Positions 53,848 through 63,973 of a stretch of DNA of 64,000 nucleotides are shown one piece after another. The position numbers and the translations under genes are program-made. The notes beneath the pieces are model-generated. The model saw nothing but the letters and a program-made list of their open reading frames with translations, made no database searches and had not been told where the DNA came from. The stretch's first letter is position 1; every line of letters starts with the position of its first letter. This DNA comes from Paenibacillus sp. GM2 (lineage in GTDB: Bacteria > Bacillota > Bacilli > Paenibacillales > Paenibacillaceae): assembly GCF_900069005.2 (NCBI RefSeq), contig NZ_LN831279.1, positions 1,024,581-1,088,580 on the forward strand, in the 5' to 3' direction.

Positions 53848-54477
53848 ATGAGGGTCGTCAAAGATGCTGAAGAGCGCAGAAATGAAATTCTTGATGCAGC
53901 GGATGAGCTGTTTGCGCAGAAGGGCTTTGATGGCACAAGTACAAACGACATTCTCGAAAAGGTCGGGATTGCGCGGGGAACGCTGTATTATCATTTCAAG
54001 TCCAAGGAAGATATTATGGACGCGCTTATTGATCGATATAGTGTACGGCTATTGGGGACGGCGCAAGGAATTGCCGTGGACAGGGGCATCCCCGTTGTCG
54101 AGCGTATAATCCGTGTGATCATGGCACTGAATATCAGCGGTGATGAAAGCAGTCAGGAGATTATGGAGCATATTCATAAGCCACAGAACGCGCTGATGCA
54201 TCACAAAATACAGAAGATGCTGATTAACGGTGTTACACCCATCCTGGCGGATATGATTCGTGAAGGCATCACGCTGGGACTGTTCAATACGCCGTTTCCG
54301 TATGAGTGCATGGAGATGGTCATGATTTATGCCAATACGATTTTTGATAAGGATATGGTTCCAATGACGAACGAGGAGCTCACTCAGCGGGCGCAGGCGC
54401 TCGTATATAACATTGAGAGGCTGCTGGGCGCTGAGAGCGGAAGCCTTGTGCAGGCCATGCAGATGTTCGGCAGCTAA
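53848..54477 (+). CDS. TetR-family regulator of an efflux/ABC operon
   Basis: 209 residues. HTH segment RRNEILDAADELFAQKGFDGTSTNDILEKVGIARGTLYYHFKSKEDIM. ATG 53848 behind CAAGGAGGTG. First gene of a four-gene operon with an MFS pump and a FtsX/ATPase pair; its own palindrome lies upstream. Senses an unknown compound. Confidence 0.92.
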   Translation: MRVVKDAEERRNEILDAADELFAQKGFDGTSTNDILEKVGIARGTLYYHFKSKEDIMDALIDRYSVRLLGTAQGIAVDRGIPVVERIIRVIMALNISGDESSQEIMEHIHKPQNALMHHKIQKMLINGVTPILADMIREGITLGLFNTPFPYECMEMVMIYANTIFDKDMVPMTNEELTQRAQALVYNIERLLGAESGSLVQAMQMFGS

Positions 54478-54489
54478 ATGGAGGCAGTG

Positions 54490-55782
54490 ATGGATCATTC
54501 AAACAAGCTTTTTGGAAAATTTCTTATGCTGTGGTCAGGACAATTTATTTCTGCCATCGGCAACGGACTCACTTCGTTCGGGCTGGGAATATATGTGTTT
54601 CAGCTGACGGGAAAGGCCTCTGCAATGGGGCTGGTCACCTTGCTGGCGTTCATGCCCTCGCTGCTTCTAAGCGCCTTTGCCGGTGTGCTCGCCGATCGTT
54701 ATGACCGCAGACTGCTGATGGTGTTAGGCGATAGTCTCTCTGCGATAGGCCTAGTGTTCATCTTGATATGCATGCTTCGTGGAGAAGTGTTGCTCTGGCA
54801 GATTTGCGTGGGGGTAACGATAAGCTCGGTATTCTCCTCGCTGCTTGATCCGGCTTATAAGGCTACAGTTACAGATTTGCTAACGAAGGAGCAGTACACG
54901 AAGGCAAGCGGCCTTGTCCAGATCGCGAGCACGTCCAAATTTTTGATCTCACCGATCATTGCCGGATACTTGCTTGTGATCTCGGACATTAAGCTGCTGC
55001 TGATCATCGATATTTGCACTTTTTTTGTTACGGTCACGACAACGCTTGTAGTTCGCAGCGGTCTTGCTGCCAAGACCTATGAGCAGGCGAATTCGTTCAT
55101 TCGGGACTTTAAGGATGGTTGGAGCGCTATATCCGGGAATAGAGGGGTGCTTGTCCTAATCTTCATGACCACATTGCTGACCTTTTTGCTGGGAATCATT
55201 GAGACGCTTTCCATTCCGATGCTGTTGGCATTTTCGAACAGCTCTGTAATCGGAACGGTCGAGACTATCGTGGCTTCAGGCATGCTCGTAACGAGTGTGG
55301 TCATCGGGTTTCTTCCAATTAAGAAGGATTATGTGAAAATATTATCGTTCTCCATGTTCCTGGTAGGCATATTTATGGCTATGTTCGGATTGCGTGAAAA
55401 CCTTATGCTGATATGTGTTGCGGGATTTCTCTTTTTTGCCATGATTCCATTTGCTAATGTAAGTATGGATTATCTGATCCGTACTAATATTGATAATTCC
55501 GCGCAAGGAAGGGCATGGGCGCTGATCGGTGTGATTACTCAGTTCGGTTATGTGGCCGCATATGCGCTTGCCGGACTGATGGCGGATTATCTATTCACTC
55601 CGTTATTAGTGGAAGGGGGAGCGCTTGCTGGCAGTGTTGGAAGGATTATAGGCACGGGCAGCGGCAGAGGAACAGGCTTCCTCATCATTGTGGCCGGAGT
55701 CGTGTTAAGTGTCGTTTCGATAGTTCTATATAACATGAAATCCGTAAGAAAGCTGGAACATAAGGGGGACTTATGTATTTAA
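54490..55782 (+). CDS. MFS transporter (macrolide-efflux-like, DHA3 type)
   Basis: About 430 residues with 12 helices: FLMLWSGQFISAIGNGLTSFGLGIYVFQLTGKASAMG at the start and motif A-like AGVLADRYDRRLLMV. ATG 54490 behind TGGAGG. Overlaps the next gene by 10 nt, so the operon is tightly coupled. Probable drug exporter. Confidence 0.9.
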   Translation: MDHSNKLFGKFLMLWSGQFISAIGNGLTSFGLGIYVFQLTGKASAMGLVTLLAFMPSLLLSAFAGVLADRYDRRLLMVLGDSLSAIGLVFILICMLRGEVLLWQICVGVTISSVFSSLLDPAYKATVTDLLTKEQYTKASGLVQIASTSKFLISPIIAGYLLVISDIKLLLIIDICTFFVTVTTTLVVRSGLAAKTYEQANSFIRDFKDGWSAISGNRGVLVLIFMTTLLTFLLGIIETLSIPMLLAFSNSSVIGTVETIVASGMLVTSVVIGFLPIKKDYVKILSFSMFLVGIFMAMFGLRENLMLICVAGFLFFAMIPFANVSMDYLIRTNIDNSAQGRAWALIGVITQFGYVAAYALAGLMADYLFTPLLVEGGALAGSVGRIIGTGSGRGTGFLIIVAGVVLSVVSIVLYNMKSVRKLEHKGDLCI

Positions 55783-58091
55783 GAATAGTCCGCAATGACA
55801 TGTCGAAGAGCAGGCTGGTTACACTGACGACCACGATATTTATTGCCGCGGCGGCGATGCTCGTCTCACTGGCGGCAATTCTCATCGTCAATCTGACGGG
55901 GGCGCTGGATGCCATGATGACCCAGGCCAGAACTCCGCATTTTATGCAGATGCACTCCGGGGAGATCGATTCTGCCCGTTTGGAGTTATTTGCGAACCGG
56001 AATGAACATGTTGATCAATTTCAAGTGCTGGAATTTTTGAATATGGACGGCTCGCAATTTCGCTTCGGTGATCACTCGCTAACGGACAGTATTCAGGATA
56101 ATGGCCTCAGCGTACAGAGCGAGAAGTTCGATTATCTGCTCGACCTTAACGGCAAAGTCATTAACGTATCCGACGGAGAGATTTATGTTCCCGTCACCTA
56201 TATGAAGGAACAGACCATTAAGATGGGCGATAAGGCTGTTATAGGTGGCAAGGAATTTCAGGTTGCCGGTTTTCTGCGGGACTCCCAGATGAATTCCATG
56301 CTGGCCTCTTCCAAAAGATATTTAATCAGCAGGTCTGATTTTGAACAGCTAAAGGACCTGGGCAGTATCGAGTATTTGATTGAGTTCAGATTGAAGGATT
56401 TGGCGAAGCTGGGGGAATTCGAGACGGCATATGCCTCCGCAGGCTTGGAAGCGAATGGACCGGCGATTACATATCCGCTTTTTAAAATGATTAACGCCCT
56501 CTCCGACGGAATGATGATTGGTGTCATTCTTCTGGTGAGCATACTTGTCGTTGCTATAGCTTTAATGTGTATCCGCTTCACCTTGCTTGCCAAAATGGAG
56601 GACGACTACCGGGAAATCGGCGTGATGAAGGCGATAGGACTGCGTGTCTCGGACATTAAGAAAATCTATCTGGCAAAATATGCGGTCCTAGCGGCGGCAG
56701 GCAGTATAATCGGCTATGCTTTGTCCTTGATCTTCAAAGGCGTGCTGCTTGAGAACATCCGGCTATATATGGGGGAAAGTGAGAACTCTTCTGTTGCTGC
56801 CGCCTTAGGGATTTTTGGTGTATTACTCGTCTTCCTGGCAATTATCGGTTATGTTAATGGCGTACTCAGACGCTTCCGGAAGATCTCGGCAGCAGAAGCA
56901 ATCCGCCAGGGGACTCCCCAGGACAAGGCGCCCGGTTCCAAGCATTTTCATTTAAGTGGGAACAAGCTGCTGAACACGAATATTTTTCTCGGGATCAAGG
57001 ATGTTCTCGCCCGAAAAAAACTGTATACCACGATGCTTGTCGTACTGATCATATCCGTGTTCATCATGGTAGTTCCACAGAACTTGTACAACACAATTTC
57101 CTCCAAAAGCTTCATTCAATATATGGGGATTGGAAACTACGATATGCGCATCGACATTCAGCAGACGGATCATATGCCTGAGAGAGCCGCTGAAATGATA
57201 GGCGCGCTGCGCAATGACCGCGCTATCGCCAAGTATGCTGTGTTAGCCACAAAAACCTTCAAAGTAAAAAGGGAAGGCGGATCGGAGGAAAATATAAAAG
57301 TTGAGCTTGGGGATCATACGATCTTCCCCATTCAATATGCTCAGGGCAAAGCGCCTGCGGCTGATGATGAAATTGCTCTATCCGTTTTGAATGCGGATGA
57401 ATTGGACAAGAAGCTGGGCGACCCGATCACGCTGGTGATAGAGGGACGGGAGAGGAGCCTTACGATCAGCGGAATCTACTCCGATATTACTAACGGCGGC
57501 AAAACCGCTAAAGCTGGCTTTGCGGATCAATCGGCCGGGGTCATGTGGTACGTTATCTGCGCAGAGTTATCGAACCCCTCGTTGATCGAAGAGACAACCT
57601 TACAATATGCAGACAGGTATAGCTATGCCAAGGTCTCAGATATTGATGCATTTGTTGCTCAAACCTTCGGGTCGACGATTGGCTCCGTCAAGAAGGCTTC
57701 CCATGCTTCAATTCTTGTTGCTCTGATTATTGTGGTATTGGTGGCTTTGCTATTTATGAAAATGCTTGTGGCAAAAGACAGATACACCATTGCTGTCATG
57801 AAAGTGTTCGGATATACAACTACGGATATCAGGACACAGTATCTTGCGCGTTCCGGATTCGTTCTGATCGTTGGAATTGTGCTTGGCACGCTGCTGGCCA
57901 ATACCCTTGGAGGGGGGCTTGCGGGTGTGGCGATCTCTTCCTTTGGAGTGGCGAAATTTCAGTTTGCGATTTATCCGCTGTCTGCGTATCTGCTTAGCCC
58001 GCTGCTGTTGATCGGCTCGGTACTCATCGCCACAATGATCGGTACAGCGGGTGCGAGACGAATACAAATTTCCGAGAGTATAAAGGAGTAG
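55773..58091 (+). CDS. ABC transporter permease with two FtsX domains
   Basis: 772 residues. An N-terminal anchor, a large extracytoplasmic region (about residues 45-245), first FtsX helix trio, then a second half with the same order. Typical of permeases of macrolide or peptide exporters and of the LolE/BceB-like type 7 group, which act as mechanotransducers rather than classical pumps. The matching ATPase gene follows 4 nt later. Confidence 0.92.
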   Translation: MYLRIVRNDMSKSRLVTLTTTIFIAAAAMLVSLAAILIVNLTGALDAMMTQARTPHFMQMHSGEIDSARLELFANRNEHVDQFQVLEFLNMDGSQFRFGDHSLTDSIQDNGLSVQSEKFDYLLDLNGKVINVSDGEIYVPVTYMKEQTIKMGDKAVIGGKEFQVAGFLRDSQMNSMLASSKRYLISRSDFEQLKDLGSIEYLIEFRLKDLAKLGEFETAYASAGLEANGPAITYPLFKMINALSDGMMIGVILLVSILVVAIALMCIRFTLLAKMEDDYREIGVMKAIGLRVSDIKKIYLAKYAVLAAAGSIIGYALSLIFKGVLLENIRLYMGESENSSVAAALGIFGVLLVFLAIIGYVNGVLRRFRKISAAEAIRQGTPQDKAPGSKHFHLSGNKLLNTNIFLGIKDVLARKKLYTTMLVVLIISVFIMVVPQNLYNTISSKSFIQYMGIGNYDMRIDIQQTDHMPERAAEMIGALRNDRAIAKYAVLATKTFKVKREGGSEENIKVELGDHTIFPIQYAQGKAPAADDEIALSVLNADELDKKLGDPITLVIEGRERSLTISGIYSDITNGGKTAKAGFADQSAGVMWYVICAELSNPSLIEETTLQYADRYSYAKVSDIDAFVAQTFGSTIGSVKKASHASILVALIIVVLVALLFMKMLVAKDRYTIAVMKVFGYTTTDIRTQYLARSGFVLIVGIVLGTLLANTLGGGLAGVAISSFGVAKFQFAIYPLSAYLLSPLLLIGSVLIATMIGTAGARRIQISESIKE

Positions 58092-58095
58092 GCAG

Positions 58096-58854
58096 ATGAA
58101 GAAGATCATAGTTGGCGAATGTATCGTAAAATCCTTTGGTGAGGGCGAGGAGAAACGCAATGTTCTTGATGGTGTGTCCGTGGAAATTGCGGAGGGCGAG
58201 TTCGCTTCGGTTATGGGCCCCTCGGGTTCGGGAAAATCAACGTTGCTGTTCGCCCTAAGCGGAACGGACGGGATTGATAGCGGCAAGGTTATTTTCGATA
58301 ACAAGGATTTAGCAGCGGCCTCCGAGAATGAACTCTCGGATTTGCGCAGGACAACGATGGGGTTTGTGTTCCAGCAGCCAACGATGCTGAAAAATCTGAA
58401 TATGCTCGATAACATTATTCTTCCAGCGATGCGCGGTCATCGAAAAAGTACGGTAGAAATTGCGGAGCAGGCGCGTGCGCTTATGAAAAGGGTAGGTATC
58501 GCCGAGCTGGAAAAGCGCGACATCACACAGGTCTCGGGTGGCCAGCTCCAGCGTGCAGGGATCTGCCGCGCCCTGATCAATAGTCCGAGGATCATCTTTG
58601 GCGACGAACCCACGGGGGCGCTGAACTCAAAATCCGCACAGGAGATTATGGATCTTCTGGCCGAGATCAACGCGGAGGGAACTGCCGTAATGCTGGTTAC
58701 TCATGATGTTATGGTTGCGGCGCGTACCGAACGCGTTATGTTTATGCGCGATGGCAAAATCGTCAGTGAGCTGAGGCTCCCCAAGTTGGACGGGACAGAT
58801 ATGGCGGATAGAGTCGAGAAGGTTACCGCGAAAATGCGGGAGATCGGGATATGA
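58096..58854 (+). CDS. ABC transporter ATP-binding protein (MacB/LolD type)
   Basis: 252 residues. Walker A GPSGSGKSTLL, Q-loop FVFQQPTML, signature VSGGQLQRAGI, Walker B IIFGDEPTGAL, D-loop LNSKS and H-loop VTHD. Partner of the preceding FtsX-type permease. Together with the MFS pump and TetR gene, suggests resistance to an antibiotic or peptide. Confidence 0.95.
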   Translation: MKKIIVGECIVKSFGEGEEKRNVLDGVSVEIAEGEFASVMGPSGSGKSTLLFALSGTDGIDSGKVIFDNKDLAAASENELSDLRRTTMGFVFQQPTMLKNLNMLDNIILPAMRGHRKSTVEIAEQARALMKRVGIAELEKRDITQVSGGQLQRAGICRALINSPRIIFGDEPTGALNSKSAQEIMDLLAEINAEGTAVMLVTHDVMVAARTERVMFMRDGKIVSELRLPKLDGTDMADRVEKVTAKMREIGI

Positions 58855-59065
58855 TTTATGTTCGGTGAACTCATGACTCCTAAGAGGATGCAGGCGGCCG
58901 GATGAAATATTCCCCCAATCTCTGTTGCTCGTGGATTTCTCTGCTAACCTAATTCAAGAAGGAGAGAAGTCCCCCCACAAAGGCGACGCTCCGCTTCTCC
59001 AGAATTATGTCTCCCTCTTCCGCAATCTTCATTTTAGTTCAACTAATATAGTAGTAGAGTAAGCA

Positions 59066-59112
59066 ATAAAAGGCTGACCTAAGTCTGTTGACTTTAAGGC
59101 AGCCTTTTATTG
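59066..59112. terminator. Bidirectional terminator between two operons
   Basis: AATAAAAGGCTG/CAGCCTTTTATT arms with inner AAGT/ACTT pairing; A/T-rich on both sides, between convergent operons. The region 58855-59065 shows no gene. Confidence 0.9.
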
Positions 59113-59114
59113 GA

Positions 59115-60143
59115 TTAGAACAACTCGATCATTTCCCTTCGATCATTCCTGGATGAAGCATAGATGGCATCGAGAATGCCCATGGAGTAGGACGCATCCT
59201 GCAAGGTGGAGTAGCTTGCAGGAGGGCCGGCCAAACTCTGATAGAACTGATCGATCAGCCGGGCGTGACCGCTGCCCCAATATGCTTTGCCGACCATAGA
59301 TTTGCTGCTATGCAGGTCATCCGCCAGTAACTGTTCCTCTCCGTGGCTCTTAAGGATGAGCTTATTATCGATATAGCGCAGTACACCATGCTCAAGATGT
59401 ATCTCTAAGAAGAAGGGACTGTCTTCGGAATAGCCATTTGTGGCGTAAAACCATCCGCGTTTGCCATCCCTATAATAGAAGGTGGCTTCCGCCGTATCTT
59501 CCACTTCAATCACTTCCTGCAGCGCTCTGGTATCGATATGGCCTTTTACGGCCATGACTTCACCGCCGAGATAATATAGCAGGTCGAGCATATGCACCGC
59601 CTGATTAATCAACAGGCCGCCGCCTTCAGTGGCCCATTTGCCGCGCCAGTCGGCGGAACCGTAATATTCCGCTGTGCGCCTCCAGGTCAGAAAGCCTTTA
59701 ATTCCTAACAGTTCGCCATAGGTTCTTTCATCGATCAGGCTCTTAGCCGCTTCAATACAAGGATTTAAGCGATTCTGCAAAATGGCGCAGCAGCTCACCC
59801 CAGCGGTGCGGACCGCATCGTTTACGACGCGAGCCTCCGGGACATTCATCGCGACCGGCTTCTCCAGCACGATCTGCTTGCCGTGCGAGGCAGCTTGCAC
59901 GGCCATTTCGGCGTGCAAGTGATGAGGGGTGCAGATGTGGACACTATGCACGGCTTCATCGGCCAACACCTGAGCGTAGCTGGTAAAAACCCGGCAGCCG
60001 TAACGCTGGGCCAGCGCTTCAGCGCGCTCAGAAAGGATATCGCATATCCCATATAGATGAGCTGCGTCTGAATTTTTCACCGCTTCGGCATGGACCGGGC
60101 CAATAGCACCGCAGCCGATAATAACCGCATTGATCTGGCTCAT
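59115..60143 (-). CDS. Gfo/Idh/MocA-family oxidoreductase
   Basis: 342 residues. Rossmann start INAVIIGCGAIGPVHAEA, VHICTPHHLHAEMAVQAASHGKQIVLEKPVAMN with the EKP motif, and WRGKWATEGGGLLINQAVHMLDLLYYLGG with the His of the catalytic region. NAD(P)-dependent sugar or inositol dehydrogenase. The stop and the upstream TIM-barrel gene are adjacent (1 nt). Last gene of the operon. Confidence 0.92.
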   Translation of the reverse strand: MSQINAVIIGCGAIGPVHAEAVKNSDAAHLYGICDILSERAEALAQRYGCRVFTSYAQVLADEAVHSVHICTPHHLHAEMAVQAASHGKQIVLEKPVAMNVPEARVVNDAVRTAGVSCCAILQNRLNPCIEAAKSLIDERTYGELLGIKGFLTWRRTAEYYGSADWRGKWATEGGGLLINQAVHMLDLLYYLGGEVMAVKGHIDTRALQEVIEVEDTAEATFYYRDGKRGWFYATNGYSEDSPFFLEIHLEHGVLRYIDNKLILKSHGEEQLLADDLHSSKSMVGKAYWGSGHARLIDQFYQSLAGPPASYSTLQDASYSMGILDAIYASSRNDRREMIELF

Positions 60144-60905
60144 TTATTCATACCCCAGCTTTCTCAGATGATCATAACTGATCTTCAAGCTGTCAAAGGC
60201 ATCGGTTGGACCGTCATCACGCTCGATCAGATACCATTTCACTTCCGCTTCCTCACAAGCCTGCAGGATCTCCGGCCAGTCCAGATTGCCTTCCATGACT
60301 TCCGCCATAATCTGCTGGGAATCAATAATCGCCAAATCTTTCAGGTGGATGGCTTCGATTCGATTCTTCAGCTTGCGGATCCAATGGCTTGGATTGCCGC
60401 CGCCGACCTGTACCCAGTACGTATCAAGCGTGAACAGGAAGTGATCCGGATTCGTCTGCTCGATAAGAATATCCAGACCAAGCTGCCCATCATACTTCTG
60501 AAATTCAAAATGATGGTTGTGGTAACTGAATTTCAATCCGTTCTGCGCCAATTCATCGGCGATGGCCGAGAATTTCTTGGCGAAGGCATAATATCCATCC
60601 TTGCGCTGGTATTCCTTCGGCAGACCGCCCAATCCGGCCAAGCCACAGCCAAGCTTGTGGTGATCGCGGATCACGCCGTCAAGATCATCGATGAAGCGTT
60701 CATACGGAGTATGGGTGATGACAATCTGCAGCCCATGGCTGGCGGCGATCGCTGCTATCTCGTCGACAGACAGATGCCACATGGCCGATACCTGAACCGT
60801 CCGGTACCCCATCGCTTTGATCCTGCTCAAGGATCGGTCGAGCTCCTCGGGAGTAGCGGCGAAATTCCGGATCGTATACAGCTGTGCGCCTAATATTTTG
60901 GACAT
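60144..60905 (-). CDS. Sugar phosphate isomerase/epimerase-like TIM-barrel protein 1
   Basis: 253 residues of the AP endonuclease 2/IolE-like family: LGAQLYTIRN at the start, HNHHFEFQKYDGQLG and LTLDTYWVQVGGGN, HLKDLAII with metal-ligand His/Glu/Asp residues. Likely isomerises or epimerises a keto-sugar intermediate made by the adjacent dehydrogenases. ATG behind GAGGAGGCC. Confidence 0.9.
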   Translation of the reverse strand: MSKILGAQLYTIRNFAATPEELDRSLSRIKAMGYRTVQVSAMWHLSVDEIAAIAASHGLQIVITHTPYERFIDDLDGVIRDHHKLGCGLAGLGGLPKEYQRKDGYYAFAKKFSAIADELAQNGLKFSYHNHHFEFQKYDGQLGLDILIEQTNPDHFLFTLDTYWVQVGGGNPSHWIRKLKNRIEAIHLKDLAIIDSQQIMAEVMEGNLDWPEILQACEEAEVKWYLIERDDGPTDAFDSLKISYDHLRKLGYE

Positions 60906-60920
60906 GGATCTGGCCTCCTC

Positions 60921-62084
60921 TTAATGTGAACCTTTAACATCGCTAACCTTCTGACTGACATTCTTCTGTATAGTAGAGTGATTAATCCGCTCTTGCAGCA
61001 ATTCATAGAAATGATCGTGATCAAAGCTGTCTAGCAGGGCCCAGCTATCCGTCCAAGTGGAGTAATGAATGGCATTCGAGATCAACAGGCCGTAGATGCC
61101 TTCCTCGCCGGGAGCAAGCAGCTTTTCTCCATGCAAAATAGCGTTAGTAAAGTTCTTTAAAATTCCAATATGCTGCTCTCCTCCGTCTCCGGAAACCGGA
61201 ATTTCCACATGCCAGCATTCGGGTGCCTGGAACGGTTCAGTATTGACGCGGTTATGCTCCCGCTCCGAGATCCGGTTGCGGTCGAAGCTGATCCGGTTAT
61301 TCTCCACGACAATCCGGCCCATATCCCCGGAAACCTCCAGCCTGTTTGTTCCCGGGGCTTCGCCAGTAGAGGTGATGTATACTCCGCTTGCTCCGTTGGG
61401 GTATTCCAGATAGGCGGTAACATCATCCTCGACCTCGATATCGTAATATTTGCCGAAGCTGCAGAAGGAGCGAATGCGGCTTGGCATTCCCAGCATCCAC
61501 TGCAACAGGTCTAGATTATGCGGGTTCTGGTTAATAAGCGTGCCGCCACCTTCCCCCTTCCAGGTGGAACGCCAGGAGCCCGAATCATGATATGCCTGCG
61601 GCCGATACCAGTTGGTAATGATCCAGACGACGCGCTTGAGCGATCCGAGTTCACCGCTTTGGATCAGCTCTCTGACTTTCTGATAGACAGGATTCGTGCG
61701 CTGATTGTACATGATGCCGAATACTTTGCCTGCTTCATCCGCGGCGGTATTCATCTCCAATACTTGCTTGGTGTACACGCCAGCCGGCTTCTCGACGAGC
61801 ACATGCAGCCCGTTAGCAAACGCGAGGGCAGCGAGGGCGGGATGATTGTAGTGAGGAACCGCGATCAGCACCGCATCGATCAGACCGCTTTGATACATAT
61901 CTGAAGCCTGCTCATACACGGCCACGCCCGGCAAATACTCATTGGCCCAAGCCCGCCGCTCCTGGCTTATGTCGCAGACCGCAGTCAGCACCATCCCCGG
62001 TACTTTATGATCCGCATGGATATGCAGGCTATGGGCCGTACCCATATTGCCGATCCCGATAATCCCTAAGCGAACGTTTTCCAT
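60921..62084 (-). CDS. Gfo/Idh/MocA-family oxidoreductase 2
   Basis: 387 residues. LGIIGIGNMGTAHSLHIH, AVPHYNHPALAALAFANGLHVLVEKPAGV and the STWKGEGGGTLINQNPHNLDLLQWMLG block. A different subgroup from 59115-60143, so the two probably act on successive substrates. A Lys/Ser/Gln-rich tail (QERINHSTIQKNVSQKVSD) is not typical. Confidence 0.92.
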   Translation of the reverse strand: MENVRLGIIGIGNMGTAHSLHIHADHKVPGMVLTAVCDISQERRAWANEYLPGVAVYEQASDMYQSGLIDAVLIAVPHYNHPALAALAFANGLHVLVEKPAGVYTKQVLEMNTAADEAGKVFGIMYNQRTNPVYQKVRELIQSGELGSLKRVVWIITNWYRPQAYHDSGSWRSTWKGEGGGTLINQNPHNLDLLQWMLGMPSRIRSFCSFGKYYDIEVEDDVTAYLEYPNGASGVYITSTGEAPGTNRLEVSGDMGRIVVENNRISFDRNRISEREHNRVNTEPFQAPECWHVEIPVSGDGGEQHIGILKNFTNAILHGEKLLAPGEEGIYGLLISNAIHYSTWTDSWALLDSFDHDHFYELLQERINHSTIQKNVSQKVSDVKGSH

Positions 62085-62148
62085 TGGGTTATAACCTCCC
62101 TATTAGATACAGTAAATACAGGTTCAAAAGGATCGCTTTCCAGCAGTA

Positions 62149-63006
62149 CTAGATACGATCTAATATTTGCAGCAGGGAAGAATGCGCCAGCCTGAAGCTA
62201 TGCAATCCGCCAGTCTCAAGCGTATCCGGCAATGAGGCATGCTCCAGTTCATGCAACCCAGTGAAGCTGCCCAGATGAGGCTCCAGAGACAGGAAGCCGT
62301 TATATCCGTTCGCCTTTAAGTCCTGCAGTACTTCTTCAATTCGTCCAGCTCCCATGCCGGCGGGCACATTTCGTCCATCTTCGGCCAAGGCATCCTTAAT
62401 ATGCACATATTTGATATAGGGCTTCAGCATCTCATAGGCTGCCGGATAGGCTTCGCTGTTGCATTGCACGAAGTTGGCCGGGTCAAAGGCACAGGCAAAA
62501 TGAGGAGAGCCAAACGTCTCCAGTAGATCAAGACAACGCTCCGGAATATCGCCGTAGATTTCTTTTTCGTTCTCGTGCAAGATCGTTAGTCCGCTGCCTT
62601 TGGCGGCATCCACAATGGCGCCCATACGCTCCATCACCTCATTCCGGTATACGGCTGCATCGCTGCCTTGCGGAATGTAAAAGCTGAATATGCGAACGAA
62701 GGGACTATTTAAAGTATGGGCGGTTTCAAAAATACGCTTGGCCATATCCAAATGGATGGCAAAGTCGTCTTGAAGCGTTATTTTGCCAATGGGAGAGCCG
62801 ATAGAAGATACTTTGATCCCGTACTCATCAAGCCTGTTCTGAACCTCGCGGATCTCCGGCGGGGTCAGTGTGGAAATGTTCTTGCCATTTACGCCTCGTA
62901 TCTCTATAAATCGAAGGTTAAGACTGCTAAGTCCTTTCAACTGGGTCATAAAGTTTTCGTCGATCTCATCTGCAAAACCTGTAAGAGTAAATTCGGATGC
63001 TGGCAT
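62149..63006 (-). CDS. Sugar phosphate isomerase/epimerase-like TIM-barrel protein 2
   Basis: 285 residues. TGFADEIDENF at the start, NLRFIEIRGVNGKN, TILHENEKEIYGD, FACAFDPANFVQ, YVHIKDAL and FLSLEPHLGS give the expected metal-ligand pattern (Glu, Asp, His, Glu). First gene of the minus-strand operon; the start ATG at 63006 follows AGGTGAT. Substrate unknown. Confidence 0.9.
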   Translation of the reverse strand: MPASEFTLTGFADEIDENFMTQLKGLSSLNLRFIEIRGVNGKNISTLTPPEIREVQNRLDEYGIKVSSIGSPIGKITLQDDFAIHLDMAKRIFETAHTLNSPFVRIFSFYIPQGSDAAVYRNEVMERMGAIVDAAKGSGLTILHENEKEIYGDIPERCLDLLETFGSPHFACAFDPANFVQCNSEAYPAAYEMLKPYIKYVHIKDALAEDGRNVPAGMGAGRIEEVLQDLKANGYNGFLSLEPHLGSFTGLHELEHASLPDTLETGGLHSFRLAHSSLLQILDRI

Positions 63007-63133
63007 GGGCAGATCACCTCTTTTTATATTGTTATCCCCTTGAATGTAGCATTAATATTGTCATAGTTCTTCGCTCAAATTGTTTGAAACTATGCCAATC
63101 TTGCTGTATGTTGAAATAGAGGTGAATGCTAGG

Positions 63134-63973
63134 GTGGAACATAGAACGGTAAATTTTCATTACAGGGCGGAGGATGATTCTTTTTGGTATCACCATGTCC
63201 GGGACGAGCAACCGAATCCGCTGCATTATAAGCCGCATTATGAGAAGGGCTATGAGATTTTCATGTTTATCAGCGGTTCGGGCAGCTTCACCATCGAAGG
63301 CAGTAAATATGAGCTGGAGCCTTATTCGCTCTTGATGATAAATTCCAATGAGCTTCATGTCGTCAACATTTCCGAGGATCAGCCATATGAGCGGGCGGTC
63401 CTTACACTGGATGGCAACTTTATGGCTCCGTTTATGTCCAGCGGGGTCGATCTGTTTCGGACGATTAAATACCGCAGGTTGGGTCAAGATAACCAGCTAA
63501 GCGCCAAAACGGTGAAGGAGAGCGGATTGCTCGAACTGTTCAATAAGCTTCAACGGGCGTTAGAGCAGGGGAGTGCCGAACATGAGGTTGTCGCCAAATG
63601 CATCATTGTGCAAATCGCCTCCCTGATTAATGATCTGGCCCGGAATGATCCGCCAAGCAGCAAACGCGGAGAGCCCAAGGTCGCGGCGGTACTCGAATAT
63701 ATCAACAAACATCTTGAAGAATCGCTTTCGCTGGACCATCTTGCTGAACAATTTTATATAACAAAATATTATTTATGCCATATTTTCAAAGAAACGACCG
63801 GTTATACGATTAATCAATATATTACTTATAAAAGGATTCTGAAAGCCGATGAACTGATGAGGCAGGGTTTCACCGCTACCCAGGCCTGCTTCGCTGCCGG
63901 CTTTACCAGCTATTCCAGCTTCTACAAATCGTACCGCAAGCTAACGGGCAGAACGCCGAGGAACGGGAAATAG
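63134..63973 (+). CDS. AraC-family regulator divergent from the catabolic operon
   Basis: About 279 residues. N-terminal cupin-like sensor (HYEKGYEIFMFISGSGSFTIEG, SLLMINSNELHVV) and C-terminal AraC helix-turn-helices (LSLDHLAEQFYITKYYLCHIFKETTG and FTATQACFAAGFTSYSSFYKSYRKLTG). The GTG at 63134 is 9 nt behind GAGGTG; upstream candidates (ATG 63092, GTG 63122) have no clear site. Divergent promoter suggests it activates the isomerase/dehydrogenase operon. Confidence 0.88.
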   Translation: MEHRTVNFHYRAEDDSFWYHHVRDEQPNPLHYKPHYEKGYEIFMFISGSGSFTIEGSKYELEPYSLLMINSNELHVVNISEDQPYERAVLTLDGNFMAPFMSSGVDLFRTIKYRRLGQDNQLSAKTVKESGLLELFNKLQRALEQGSAEHEVVAKCIIVQIASLINDLARNDPPSSKRGEPKVAAVLEYINKHLEESLSLDHLAEQFYITKYYLCHIFKETTGYTINQYITYKRILKADELMRQGFTATQACFAAGFTSYSSFYKSYRKLTGRTPRNGK

